Below are positions 1 through 12,100 of a stretch of 64,000 nt of DNA, piece by piece. The notes below the pieces were generated by a model, which was not told where the DNA came from, made no database searches, and saw nothing but the letters and a program-made list of their open reading frames with translations. Origin of the DNA: Rotaria macrura (lineage: Eukaryota > Rotifera > Eurotatoria > Philodinida > Philodinidae); NCBI GenBank assembly GCA_900239685.1, contig OENT01000707.1, positions 1-64,000 on the forward strand, given 5' to 3'. Numbering within the stretch: the stretch's first letter is position 1; each line of letters starts with the position of its first letter. A program made the position numbers and the translations under genes.

Positions 1-440
1 CTCCGCTTTACTCCAAATTTTTTTTGGAGTAGATGGAGTATCGCCTTTTCCCCCTTGGTGATATTACATATTCTGTATTTTCTAATAGCATTATGAATCA
101 ATAGATAAGTGGGTTCTACATATTAGCACCGCCAGGGCTGCGCTCATAAGCTTTCCCATAATTGATCACTGTTAGAATGTTAACACTAACTCATATAATC
201 AAACATGTTCTTTACTATTCACAATTGTCTTAAACATTGACCAGATATTTTTCATGTCGATATTCATTTTTTTCTACATTTCTCTTTTCGACAATTGGAT
301 GACCAACAATTTTCTCTGTAATGAGTATAATTTTCAATTTTGTCTATGTTTATTTTTGATTGAAATCATTGATTGCTTCATTACTTTTGTGTTTGTACTT
401 ATATCTTCTGATAACATACCAAAAAATGAAGTTTTTAAAG
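1..440. other. AT-rich intergenic sequence
   Basis: Only short open frames without domain character are present. I see no RNA gene and no repeat structure. Confidence 0.5.
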
Positions 441-690
441 TCATATTCGACTTTTTTTCACCATCAACATGATATCATCATTTAAGTTATTTTTTAAATG
501 TTTTAAAAATATTGAGAATCCGGAGCGAACTGCCGGCTTTGATGAAAAGTCGACGACATAGGTTTGACCACGAAATTCGGCCGATTCCGGATATTTGATT
601 TTGGTGTGGGTATTCGTTTTATCAAGATCCACATCCTCTTTCGATATTTTGATGCATGCGTTCCCTTTCGCTTTGTTATGATTATTTGTT
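441..690 (-). pseudogene. Possible coding remnant of unknown family
   Basis: The minus strand is open from about 690 to 441 and reads NKAKGNACIKISKEDVDLDK, then NTHTKIKYPESAEFRGQTYV and VDFSSKPAVRSGFSIF. The composition looks like real protein and is less AT-biased than its surroundings. There is no convincing start or acceptor. It may be the last exon of a gene or a fragment left by rearrangement. I do not recognise the family. Confidence 0.25.
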
Positions 691-895
691 AATGGGTAAC
701 CAGCAGTTTACTATCGGTGTGTACAACATTTGTAGAATAAATTAGGCATTGGAGATCTATCGTATTTTTATATTATGTGTAGTTTTTATTTTGAATTGTC
801 CAATATTTAACTGAAAGAAACTTAAATGATTAAAACATTCGAAGTAACGAAGATGAATTATCAACAATTTACGGTCGTTGAAAAACGTCAAAGAT

Positions 896-901
896 TTTAT
901 T
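896..901 (-). terminator. Polyadenylation signal of the RNF213-like gene
   Basis: AATAAA on the minus strand lies 64 bases past the stop codon at 965. The position is normal for a eukaryotic cleavage signal. Confidence 0.5.
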
Positions 902-964
902 TAAATTCAAAATCACACGTGCAAAAAGTAGGAAAATCAATGCAGTAATGATCAAGATTCTGAT

Positions 965-3900
965 CTAATTGTTCTTTTTCTTCAGTTCAAGTTTGATAAT
1001 TTCGATATTTTCAGGAAAGATGTCAACGATATCTTCGATTTTGTAATCCATGTAGACTTGTGTTTCTTGATCAACGAGAGCAAATAATTCAAACTGGGTC
1101 AAATCACTCATTGAAAAATTCATTTTTAACAACGCTTCTGCAGTCAACTCTGAGGCCAAAGTTTCTTCAGTGCATGGAAGAACAATTTCTATTTTTTCAA
1201 ATTGTATCGAAACTTTCAACGGAGATCTACAAATCAATTCGAATTTTACTTCATCCAGAACAGTTTCAAGATCATTCAAACACATTTCATCGTCTGATAA
1301 TTCAATTTCATTATAGTTAAGTCGGTAAAATTTTGGATTCGAATGCATCAGTTGACACGCGATTGAGCACAAACGCTTGAACTGTGTTTGAGATGAACTG
1401 TAATAATTGATAGTTTGCTTGTCGTTACTGTTTTCAACGATAATATGAATTGGTAGTTTTCCACTGATCACATCGAATTCAATCGGCGACGTCGATGTGA
1501 AGACTGACAACGAAGTTTCCATCGATGGAAGAAAATCTGTTCCTAACACAAGATATTCGTTTTCACTGTCCATGTGTGTCGCTTTATAAACGTCAGCGAT
1601 GGTGGCCGATGATGCAAAATCTTGTGTTATGTTTGTTTCATTGTCATCGATCGAAACCAATTGATTTTCAGTCGATCTTCGAATATGAATAGAACAAAAT
1701 TGATCTTCTTTGATCAACACGAATCGTGTTTCATTCACATCCGACAACAGGTGACGAAAATCAAGGATTTTCTTCGTATAATACGAGGCTAGATATTTGT
1801 ATCCACATTCAGATCCTTTGGAAAGTCGAAATAATTCTTCGATCGTCACTTTCCTGTCAAATAAGAGAATTTCTTCATATTTTTCACTGTTGCTCAAAGT
1901 GAAAGTTTGAATGAGAAAAGCGATGCGAAATTCTACGACTTGTTGATCATCAATAGAAAATTCACCGATCGATTTTGGTGTATCTTCAATTGAAAATCTT
2001 TCCTTGTGATTTTCTTCTAAAGCTAAAACACAATCACGAAGAGAATTGACATTTAAGTTTAATTTCGGTAAAAGATTTTCGGTCTTCAACAGTTGATTGA
2101 TTTTCGTCACTTTTAACACACAGAGTTTTTCGGATTGATTTTCATAAGAAATCTTCACATTCATTGTTGAATCCTGACTGATCACATCGATCGTAGTCGG
2201 CTCGAGTTTCGAAGAAATTCTATCTTCTTCATTGACAATGCAACTCTTTTCCTTGAGAAAATAACTGAAACGTTCTTTGCCAAGACTTTTCGCCATGGTT
2301 TGTTTTCGAAACCAACAATCTAGCTTGTGCCATGTTGTTTTTGGATGCAGTAAAATTCTTTTCTCTTCCTCTAAAACGAGAAAGATTTCATTCAAAAATT
2401 GGCATAGAGATTCTTTATTTACCTTGAGAAGTTCGATAGAGAATTTCGTTGAACGAAATCGATTGATTTTCTTCGATGAGAATTAGACGAACTTTTCTCT
2501 TCTCTTCATCGTTGACTGAAGAATATTCTTCAATAATTGCCTCGTAAATCAATCGTTGATTTTCATCAAAGAAACATATAACACTTTCTGCATTTGAACT
2601 TAACTCGAGCTTGGGATCGCTCAACGATCGACTAAAAATATTGATCACTGGACATTCTGTTTTGGTGAAATAATCAACTGATCGTTCTCCATATTCTACT
2701 TTAACTTGTATCAAAGATGTTCTTTGAAGAATCGAATATTCCAACGAAAAATCTCGTGGAAGCGATGGATTATTATCATTTAGATCGAGACCAATATGAT
2801 GTTTATCGACTGGTGTGAATGTTTCAAACGAATAGCCTTTATCTTTGAATATGTTTCGCAATTGTTCATAAAGTCTTTCTTTTCTTATCAGATGAGACGT
2901 CGACGTTCCATCTGGATGAATGATGGTAATGGCTTTGGCTTTTTTATCTTCCTCACCGTTAGGAGTTTTCAATTGCTTCGATAGATCAAACCAAGGTGAC
3001 GATTCGAATGGGACAGATTTCAGTTGCATGGTGTATAAAGATGGACAATCGATTTGTTTATCATTGATGATCTCATCTTTTTTCATTTGTTGATGATCAT
3101 TCATTGTTCTCATGGGTATTCGATCGTCTTGATCAAGTAAATGCTCAATATCATTCCAACGATCATAATTACCCATCGTTGTTGGTGGAAAATTGAATTC
3201 CTCTGGTCCAATAAAATCCTTGATCAATTCATTTTGTGGTGAATTTTCTTCTTTTTTATTCAAATAATATTGAAATGGATTCTTCAGTTCAGCTGGATTA
3301 CGATTTTCATCTATTTCTTCTGTCCATAAAATGTTTTGTTTTTCTTCGATATTGACCAGTTTTTCTTGAAGAATTGATCGGCATCGAATCAAATGAATGC
3401 TTAATGAAACATAATTTTCACAACGTATTTCCAAAGGGATCCATGCTAAAATCGAACTTTCTATCGTCAAATGACCGCATATTTCTCGCAATGATTGTAT
3501 CGATTGTTCAAATAGAGTGGTTTCAATCCCACGTAACTCATTAAGAAATTCACTTATTGTGCGAATGGTTGATTTCAATTTTTCCACATTATCATCGTAT
3601 TCCACGTCAGTTAAATTGACTGCGATCATTTCTTTTAATTTTTCGTTGAATTGATCATTAATTGGAGTTCTTAATAGATGAGGAACATCTGTAAACAAGT
3701 GTTGAAAATCACTGATAGCATTACAATACAATTCTTGAATATGATTCAGATAACATACTTGAAAATCTCGTACTTCATAGAGTTCTCGTTGTTGTCGAAT
3801 AGTTTGATCATTAGCGTAAGTATTCACAAATTCATTCAAACTTAAATGTGAAAGATCATTATTTTCATTTGATTTAATTAACAACATGATTTGTCGAAGA

Positions 3901-6172
3901 AGTTTATAGCCATTGGTAAGTTTATCGAATAACATATCTTTCAGATGACTCCATTCAGTTTCTAATTTAACTCGATCGATGGCTTTTGAATAATTTTCAC
4001 TGAGTTCAATCATTTCTGATTCATTGTTTGTTTGATTCTTTCGTTTATAGCATTGATATTTCTGAATGATATGACGAAAATTAATTCGACATAGTAAAAG
4101 ATGTGTACGAATAATGTAAGATTGGACATAACGAAAATCGAATTTCAATGAATTTTCTTTAATGCCAAAGAAATTTTCTTTATCAGTAATCAAGCTGGCA
4201 CGAGATAATTTCGATAACCATAAAACGTCATTTGATGTCAGTGTAATTACACCAGTACTATCACGAGCTATTTGTAAAATTGAAACTTCTTTCGAAACTA
4301 AAGCATAAACTAAACTCTTCAGAGCAGTCATGTGATCACAGGTATCATTTTTCAATTCTTTTTCTAACAGATCCAAGAGACTGTTGTGATAATCAGCGAG
4401 AACACTAAAGTGAATCCAAGAGAGAGAAATGAAGAGATTCATACTGGTAAAACTCGAAAGGTTGATTCGATTGAAAACAATGCTGTTCAATTGAACTACA
4501 ATGACCGATCAATTCATCGTAGACAATCTGTCTCATGGACTATTTATCACGGGTAGTTCGTTGTATACATAATCATGAGCAAAATATTGTGCCGGTTAAG
4601 GCCCAGTGTCGGTAGCCATGCTCTACCATGCTTACGTATGAGTTAACCTGGCTGCAGTGATCAATCTTTATTCATGCTTGAAGCCAATCAGGAAGCAATG
4701 AGATCCTGTAACCAACGGTGGGAATCTGTAGTCTTCTGTTGGCACCTGAAGGAAACTCTACATATAGAAGCCTACAGAAATCTGTAGGTGCCTACGGGTG
4801 GTTAGATGGACCCCTCCATTGGTTACAGGATCCTATTGCTTTCAGTTCTGGCCCAAGCATGAATGGGGATAGTTCACTGTAATCACACTAACTCATACCA
4901 GCCATGGTAGATCGTGGCTATCGACGCTGGCACCCTGGTGCTTACGATATTTTGTACGTGATCATGCATGCGATGAACTGTCAACGATGAACTGATCTAG
5001 CAACTTGAACTATGACATCGTTTAAATTTCAAATCTCAACTACATTCAGGGAACGGGATGAACAGGAGATGCAGGAGAAACATGGGATAGAAACTCAGGA
5101 CGGCATGACGGCGTCATTGAGAAGGGAGAGGGTAAGGAAAAAATTCGAATATTTGAAATTTTCATTTGAAGTTTGTAAACGGCATATTCCAACGAGTTAA
5201 TTTAAAAACTTAGATTTTCGATTGAACCAACTCTTTGAGTTCGACACTACTAAAGAGATCAATCTTGGTTTCTTGTATTTACCTTAGAATTCTCATGACG
5301 ATATCGCCTTGATCATGATTTTCATTCGTGACTAAATAATGAATTGGAGTTTCAATTGAAACCTTTTCAAAATGCTGTGTTTCATCACAGGCTCCGGGTT
5401 GAATCAATCCATCAGCAAATGTATGATATGCATTGACAGCTTTTATTCCTTTTTCAATAATCGAATGATGTTGTTCACGAAGACGTTGATTGACACAAGT
5501 CAAATGTTGCTCAGCACGTTTGGCTAAATCTTTCAAAGTGATGCCAATGAATTCATCTCGTTCAATCAACAAATTGTAAGTTTCATGTAGGAGAAGATAA
5601 AATTGACTCAAATCATAAATCGTTCGAGTCATTTCTAGAAAACCAGTAGCACTTAGAATACGTCGTAAAATATTCAGTGATAACGATGAATTCATCGGGT
5701 TGTGAAGTTCAGTCTTGAAATGGTCATAATGGACAAGAAGAGGCATTTGATCGATATAGACTTGTAAATTTGCTTGAATTTCTGATTGTACACTTAACTG
5801 ATTGATTTGAGCTTTGTACTCGGGTAATTTTTGAAGAATAAAATAGAAGACTTGTTGTTGATATTGGGCTTCAGCATCCAATTGATCGTTATATGTTGCG
5901 TAAACAGGTTTAATCCACTGCTGTTGACCACAAGTTAAATACGCCATTTTCTCTGAACAGCGATTAATCAGTATACATGTATCATCTTGATTGAAACGTG
6001 TGCAAAGAAATTGATAAGTAGATACAAGACGAGCACAGACGAAATGACACACTTTTGTTCGATCCTGGTTGCCTTCCATGCCCCCATACTCTGTGTCATC
6101 AATAGCGTGTTCCGCTAAGACAGGTCCACGTAAATTTTTAACTGAATCCTCGTACAATAATAAATGCCAGGC
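965..6172 (-). other. RNF213-like gene: C-terminal exons 12-14 with beta-grasp-like repeats
   Basis: Exon 12 (AWHLLLYEDSVKNLRGPV onward) and the first half of exon 13 are helical. A low-complexity acidic linker near 3000-3260 follows. The remainder, about the last 600 residues, is a series of beta-rich segments of about 80-100 residues, each beginning with a strand such as IQVKVEYGERSV, MNVKISYENQSE, LPIHIIVENSND or LKVSIQFEKIEI, followed by a helix, an LxxD-type turn and a final strand such as VRLILIEEN, FELICR or IIKLELKKK. This strand-strand-helix-strand pattern suggests ubiquitin-like folds (inference from pattern only). The stop is TAA at 965. An AATAAA polyadenylation signal lies at 901-896. 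Confidence 0.55.
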
Positions 6173-9100
6173 CTTAAAAAGAAGATAATACATTTAAATC
6201 AGTGGGAAACAATCAGTTTACCATGGCACCAAAAGTTGAAAAATATGCTACATAGATTCCTGGTACATTCAATGGCCCGGTCTTCCTGAAAATTGTAACA
6301 ATTCGCCTTTTTCATCGATGACGCAGCCACAATCATAATGTACTCCATGTTCTTCAATTGGTTGTTGAGCTGTGGTACCAAAACCTAGGAGAATATCAAT
6401 TATCATTTCATGACAGATGATTATAATGTGTTTGATTACTGACCGTGAGTGTTTTGTAAACTTAGCGGTTGAAACGCAAATGACCAGAGAAAACTTTGTT
6501 TCCCACCAAGAAGAATCATTGCCATCAAATTGACTAAACAATGACGAATTCGAAGTTCGTCTTCATTTTGACATTGAGGAGTAAACAAATCATTCAATGT
6601 ATTTCGTTCATCGTGTAGATTTCTTGGATAACCAATCATGGATCGTTCAGGTTGACTAAGAGCTCGAAAAACGAGCCTTTCTTCTACTAAAAGATCTAAA
6701 TCTCTTTCGATAATCGGTAACAATGAATCAATTGATTGCAATCGATCTTGACAAAAATATTCGTAGTAAATGTTTAATAAGATGATCACTTTGATTTCGA
6801 TGAGTTGAAGTTTCGGTGGATTTCCTTGACGATTCAAAGTAATCCAATCTGTAAATGGTTCCCAACGTTGTTCATCATTGCTTTCGTTGACACATTCATC
6901 AACTATCCTTTTCATTTCTTCATAAGGTTGTTGAAGATGAGGATATATCAATTGTTCATTATTTGACACTAGTGTAAATTCTAATTGATGACTCATCTGT
7001 AACGAAGTTTGTCTTGCTACCGTTGCTTGTCTATTCTCAAAAAATCGAGACAAAGTCGTAGACCATTGTTGATTCTGTTGTTGAACATCATGTGATCTAA
7101 GCACTTTCAAAAGATGATTCCATGAAAATTTGGAAACGATTGTCGCAAGAAAATTGTGAAGAGGCTCGCTCAGTTTTGTTTCATTGTTTTCAATCGATAG
7201 ATTATTTTTTATCATATATAGAAGTATATGATTGATATCAGTTTGATCTTCAACTGAACGATCGGTTTGACAAAGAAGGAGAGCTGTCGATTGAATGAGA
7301 AAGTAATCTTTGATTTGTCGAAAGATAGCGTCGATTAATGGTTTAAGTTGATGAATATCAGCAGGTGGAACCGTCGATTGCAGTATTTTATTGACTAACG
7401 TACAATGAATCACTTCGTTGGTCATTGAACGTTTTAAATGAAAGAAGAAAAGATCGAGCAATGCCGATTCAGTTCTTCCCTGAGTGACCACTGATGGATG
7501 ATATGGTAAACGATAGTTTTCGAGTGAATTTCCATCAGATGCACATTGAATCATTGTTGGAAGAAGAACTATACGATCCCATGTATCTTGAATCCTTTGA
7601 TTTCGTTGCAAATATTTGAGATAAATATTCACCAATTCATCAAAAAGAAATTCTTTCATCGCTAATGCCAACGAACAAGTTGTTTGATTCAAATATTTAA
7701 ATAATGAAAATATTTCTTCACGATACGATTCATCAGTAGCTTTTAAGATTGAAATGATCCATTGTTGAACATCGAGCATCAAAGTTGATTTCGGAAGACT
7801 CTTCTCTTCGACATATTCGTTGACTGTTCGAAGAATCTCTGGGTAGCTTTCGATATAGGGTGACTTTTGTCGTCTACCATGATAGTTTGGCTCGTTCTGC
7901 CGAAGAAATTCGAATTGTTGAAGTAATTTGGCCACGAGTTCTTCAGGATTTGCCATATTTTCATTCAGAAAAATGAAATGAGCCAAGTTCATAAATTCAA
8001 TACGAAGCTTGATATCGATCAATTGTGCTTGTTCCAGAACTTTATCAGATGGATAATATTTCGATATCATTGTGTAACACAACACCCACGTCTCTTTAGC
8101 TTGATCATTTTCACATACATCAACCAGATTTTTCCATAGATCGCCAAACATTCGTCGAAATAAACGCTCACGAACAAGGCTTCGTGTTGGATTATCATCC
8201 TCAAACGATTGATGATAAAATGTTCGCGTTTGATCAAGACGATCCATTATTCGACATGCTGAATACAACGAAAATAAGTCACTTCGATCGTATTCGAATG
8301 ACGTATAGACATGAGCCAACAGCCAAACGTCTTTATGAAGATAATCATCCAATAATCGCTGTTCATCTGCATCGACTAAGCGCAACCATTGAGAGACAAA
8401 TTCAATCGATTTTTGACAATCGATACGATCATCAATGAAATTTTTCTCAACAGTAGTGCAGAATGTTTGAACTAAGTCGTTTGAAAACGTTTCCAGAACC
8501 GATTTGTTGACGATCTTCATCAAAATCTGATCTTTTTCAAAGGATTTAATCAATTCAAATCGAAATTCTTCGATTCTATGTTTGTTTTCATTCGCATTAT
8601 TCATGTCATCATCAGGTACTGCATAGTAATGTTCTCGAAGATCATTGTCAGTGGCTAATTAAAGAGAATTTTATATTTTGTTATATCTTTGTTTGACTTA
8701 CTTTTTTGCTCAGCGGCTTTTTGAATGAATCTCATTTTGATTTCATCAGAATAATATTTGATTCGTTGATGAAAAAGATGGTAGAGTGGTGTTTGAGGAA
8801 TGCATGCATAATGTGTCACCAATTGAAAAACACTTTGAATGTTGCTTGAAAGTAACTCGTTCTCTTGATCATTTAATGTTGATGTATGATCTATTAGATT
8901 CAACAAAGTATCATAACCATCGTTGATGTTCGAAAGCCTCGGTAAAGTTTCTAATCCATAATCATTGACGATGAATTTCAATACATTGCAAACGAAACTG
9001 GTGAACGAAAGTCGAGTTTGAGATTGAATAGAATCGACAAGACCGTCAAAGCGCTTTCCACAAAGAATGTCTTTGGAAAGTTTATAGATCAGTGTATAGA

Positions 9101-12100
9101 TTTTTGTCGATGCATCTTTTTGCATCGATAAACAATTCTGATACTTATTGACAATTCGTTTTTGTAGTTCGGTACATTGCTTAAGAACTTCTTTTAAACA
9201 TTGAACACGTCGGAATGTACTCGTTTGACGTTGATAAAATTCGTAAGCAAACTGATTTGTAAATATTTTTCTAGGTAATTGTTGAAGAACAACTTGAATT
9301 CGAGAGCAGAAATCCCATAGACAATCATCAAACAAAGCATTGTAATCGCAAAGTATCTGATTATCGTTTTGATTTGCTCGATGATCGTAAGATGAGGTAA
9401 GAATCTGTAGCAAATTCTTTACGTAGAATGAGTTATTTGATGAACATGTATCGAAGAAATAAAACTCCCAACGATGCAGAAATATCGATGGAAACGATGA
9501 TTGATGATAAATTGCTTGTGCTGGTGAATGTACGAGTAGAACAAAATATTTAAAATTATCTTCTTTTTGTGCGTTACATCGATACTCAACTTTGTCTATT
9601 AATTGTCTAACGTAGGGAATGTGCAAACGTTGTTGATTGGTGCGACCGTTGATCACAATCATCAGCAGATTTTTCTCCGTATTATTTTCATATTTTGTAA
9701 ATTTTTCTTCTAATACAGTAGAATCTTCGATCATCGACTAAAAGTAAGCATTCAAAAATTCACCCGTTATACTATTGACTCTAGCAAGTGAGTTTCTCAA
9801 TCTCAAATATTGTTCAAAACATACCAGATTAAGGATATAAACTGTGTCACTGAAAAGACTGAAATCATCTTCATTCAGCAAAGAAAAGAATTCCCGTTTG
9901 GTCTGTTGATTGAGACCAGTGATATGAGAAGACGCTCGTGTAAATATCATTACTTTGGTTGTCGAACGTAATGTTTCCTTTGGTTGATCGTGAGCATTTT
10001 CCAAATCCAAAATGTTCATCGGCGATATTGGTGGCTTAGTTAAAGTTCGCAGAAAATTCTCAAGACTGAAATGTTCTTGGTTTTGATAGTAATTTGTACA
10101 GATCCATCGTGAAATTTGATCTTCGAAGGTTGGTAATTTCAGAATGATGGATTCCGGAGGAATTAACTGCATCAATCTCGAGATAATTGAACGCAAAAGA
10201 CATTGAAAAATATTATTTGGATTCTGTTCAATCGTGGATTTTGATTTGATTGTCAGCTGTGTGTATTGCTGATGAATATTCAGGAAGAATCGTTCTTCTT
10301 CATCGTTTTTCTCAATCAATCCTAATAAAATTGAATAAAGTGTATTTGAACTTAGACCATAGAAATATTGTTGACCAACGTGTTCGATAAATGATTGAGT
10401 TTTTTCTTCGACCTTTTCCATAAGTATCTGTTTTTCAATGGGCAATTGGGCCCACTGAATTTGATAGAAGTCTTTGATCGATAACGAGTATTTCTGAAAT
10501 CGACTTAGAAAAGGAGCTGGAATCTCTTTGAATTCTCTACGATTGACATGAACAATACATTGAAAATCTTCATGGACGACGACATCGATCGTTTTTGGTC
10601 CGATGGCAACTTTCGACCAAATTTTTCTGTTATCATCAGTAGCCATGATCGAAAAATTTTGATTGAAAACATCGTAAAGTGACCCATGAATACGTCCGGT
10701 ATTGACCATTAGAATAGTTTTTCCTGTTTCCATGCATAATTTGATTGTTGACAGGATCTCAACATTTCTTAATTCATTGTTGACATCATCCGGAAAATCT
10801 GACATTCGAAAGACAATTGTTTTATTCGGATCAAGATCAAGAACGGCACTCTGCGCTAATAGACGTACAGCACTTTCATCTTCTGATTCATCGATGATTA
10901 ATTTGTATCGTCCATATAGTCGACGTCGAACAGAATCCAGTTTCATCGACTGATCGAGAATCGTTGGTATGTTTCGACGTTGGTTAGGTAATCGAAAATC
11001 TGGACATTCCTCTTCGACTGCTTTGAAAAAGATTCGAATGAGTTCTTCGAATTTTTCTTGTGAAATGCCATTGAAATTGTCTTCCAATGCACGAAGAAGA
11101 CTTGGAGGTGTGATACCATCGACACGTGTTTTCTGTTCATCCACTATGGTAGTTAATGCGAATCTCAATTCACGTAACATGTAAATAAAATCTCGATCAT
11201 GATAAATTTGTGGAATACTTTGAGTAGTCAACAAGCAACGGTAACCTTGACAAAGACCATTAATGATTTTTTTCAAACGATCATTGACTTGCTGCTCTTG
11301 ATTACCGATTTGCAAACCTAAGCATCCATATGCAAAAATTTGCTGATCTTGTCTCGATGGTAAAGATCGATAAATACAAATCATTCGATTGGCTTTCGCT
11401 GCATCGAACGCTGTATTAGCAATGGCAACGAAAGCCACTTTGCATTCATCCAAGTAGGGATGCAATACTTTCAAAACCATTTTCTTCTCATCGGGTAGTG
11501 ACGCTTCGTCCAAGAACACCACCTAAACAAGAACAGTTTTGCATTCGTTAGTAGACAGCTATACTGGACTTACGCATCGTGTTTTCATTCGATGTTGTTC
11601 GTAGTGTTGTTCACGTTTGATGGCGCGATCAAAAATATATGCAATATCTTCTGATCGAGTGTATTTTGAGCCCAAGCAGAAGAATGGATCGAGAGCAGGC
11701 AATCTTTTACAAAACGCTGTGTTCGATAATTGTGGACCCTGAAGATTCTGCAGAACGATTTGGAATGAGAGTGTTTTCGACTGACCTATAGATCAAAAGG
11801 AATAACCAGTACAGAGATCTCATAGAATTGCTAGGTTATCATTTATTCCAGAATTTTCAAACCAACAACTGTATCTGGGAATAACTTTCAACCAGAAAAA
11901 ATTCTGGTCATCATATTCAATTTTTTATTTTTCTTTGGCGATTTGTTGATTTGAGGACATGGTGCAATCTTATTGTATCTATCAGTAATTTTCAGTCAGA
12001 TCAAACATCTTTTCATATAATTTGTTCTGGATACGCTACACTCTAGACCAATAAGACATGTACATTTGACAAGAAACGTCTCGCTTTCTATTATGTATGA

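Noticed and set aside
2371..2422. Apparent frameshift between the last two large frames of the giant gene
   Set aside because: A 52-bp GT-AG intron with a good pyrimidine tract explains it and restores the frame exactly.
10702..11184. Plus-strand open frames opposite the AAA4 exon
   Set aside because: Shadows of the minus-strand coding exon; no domain character.
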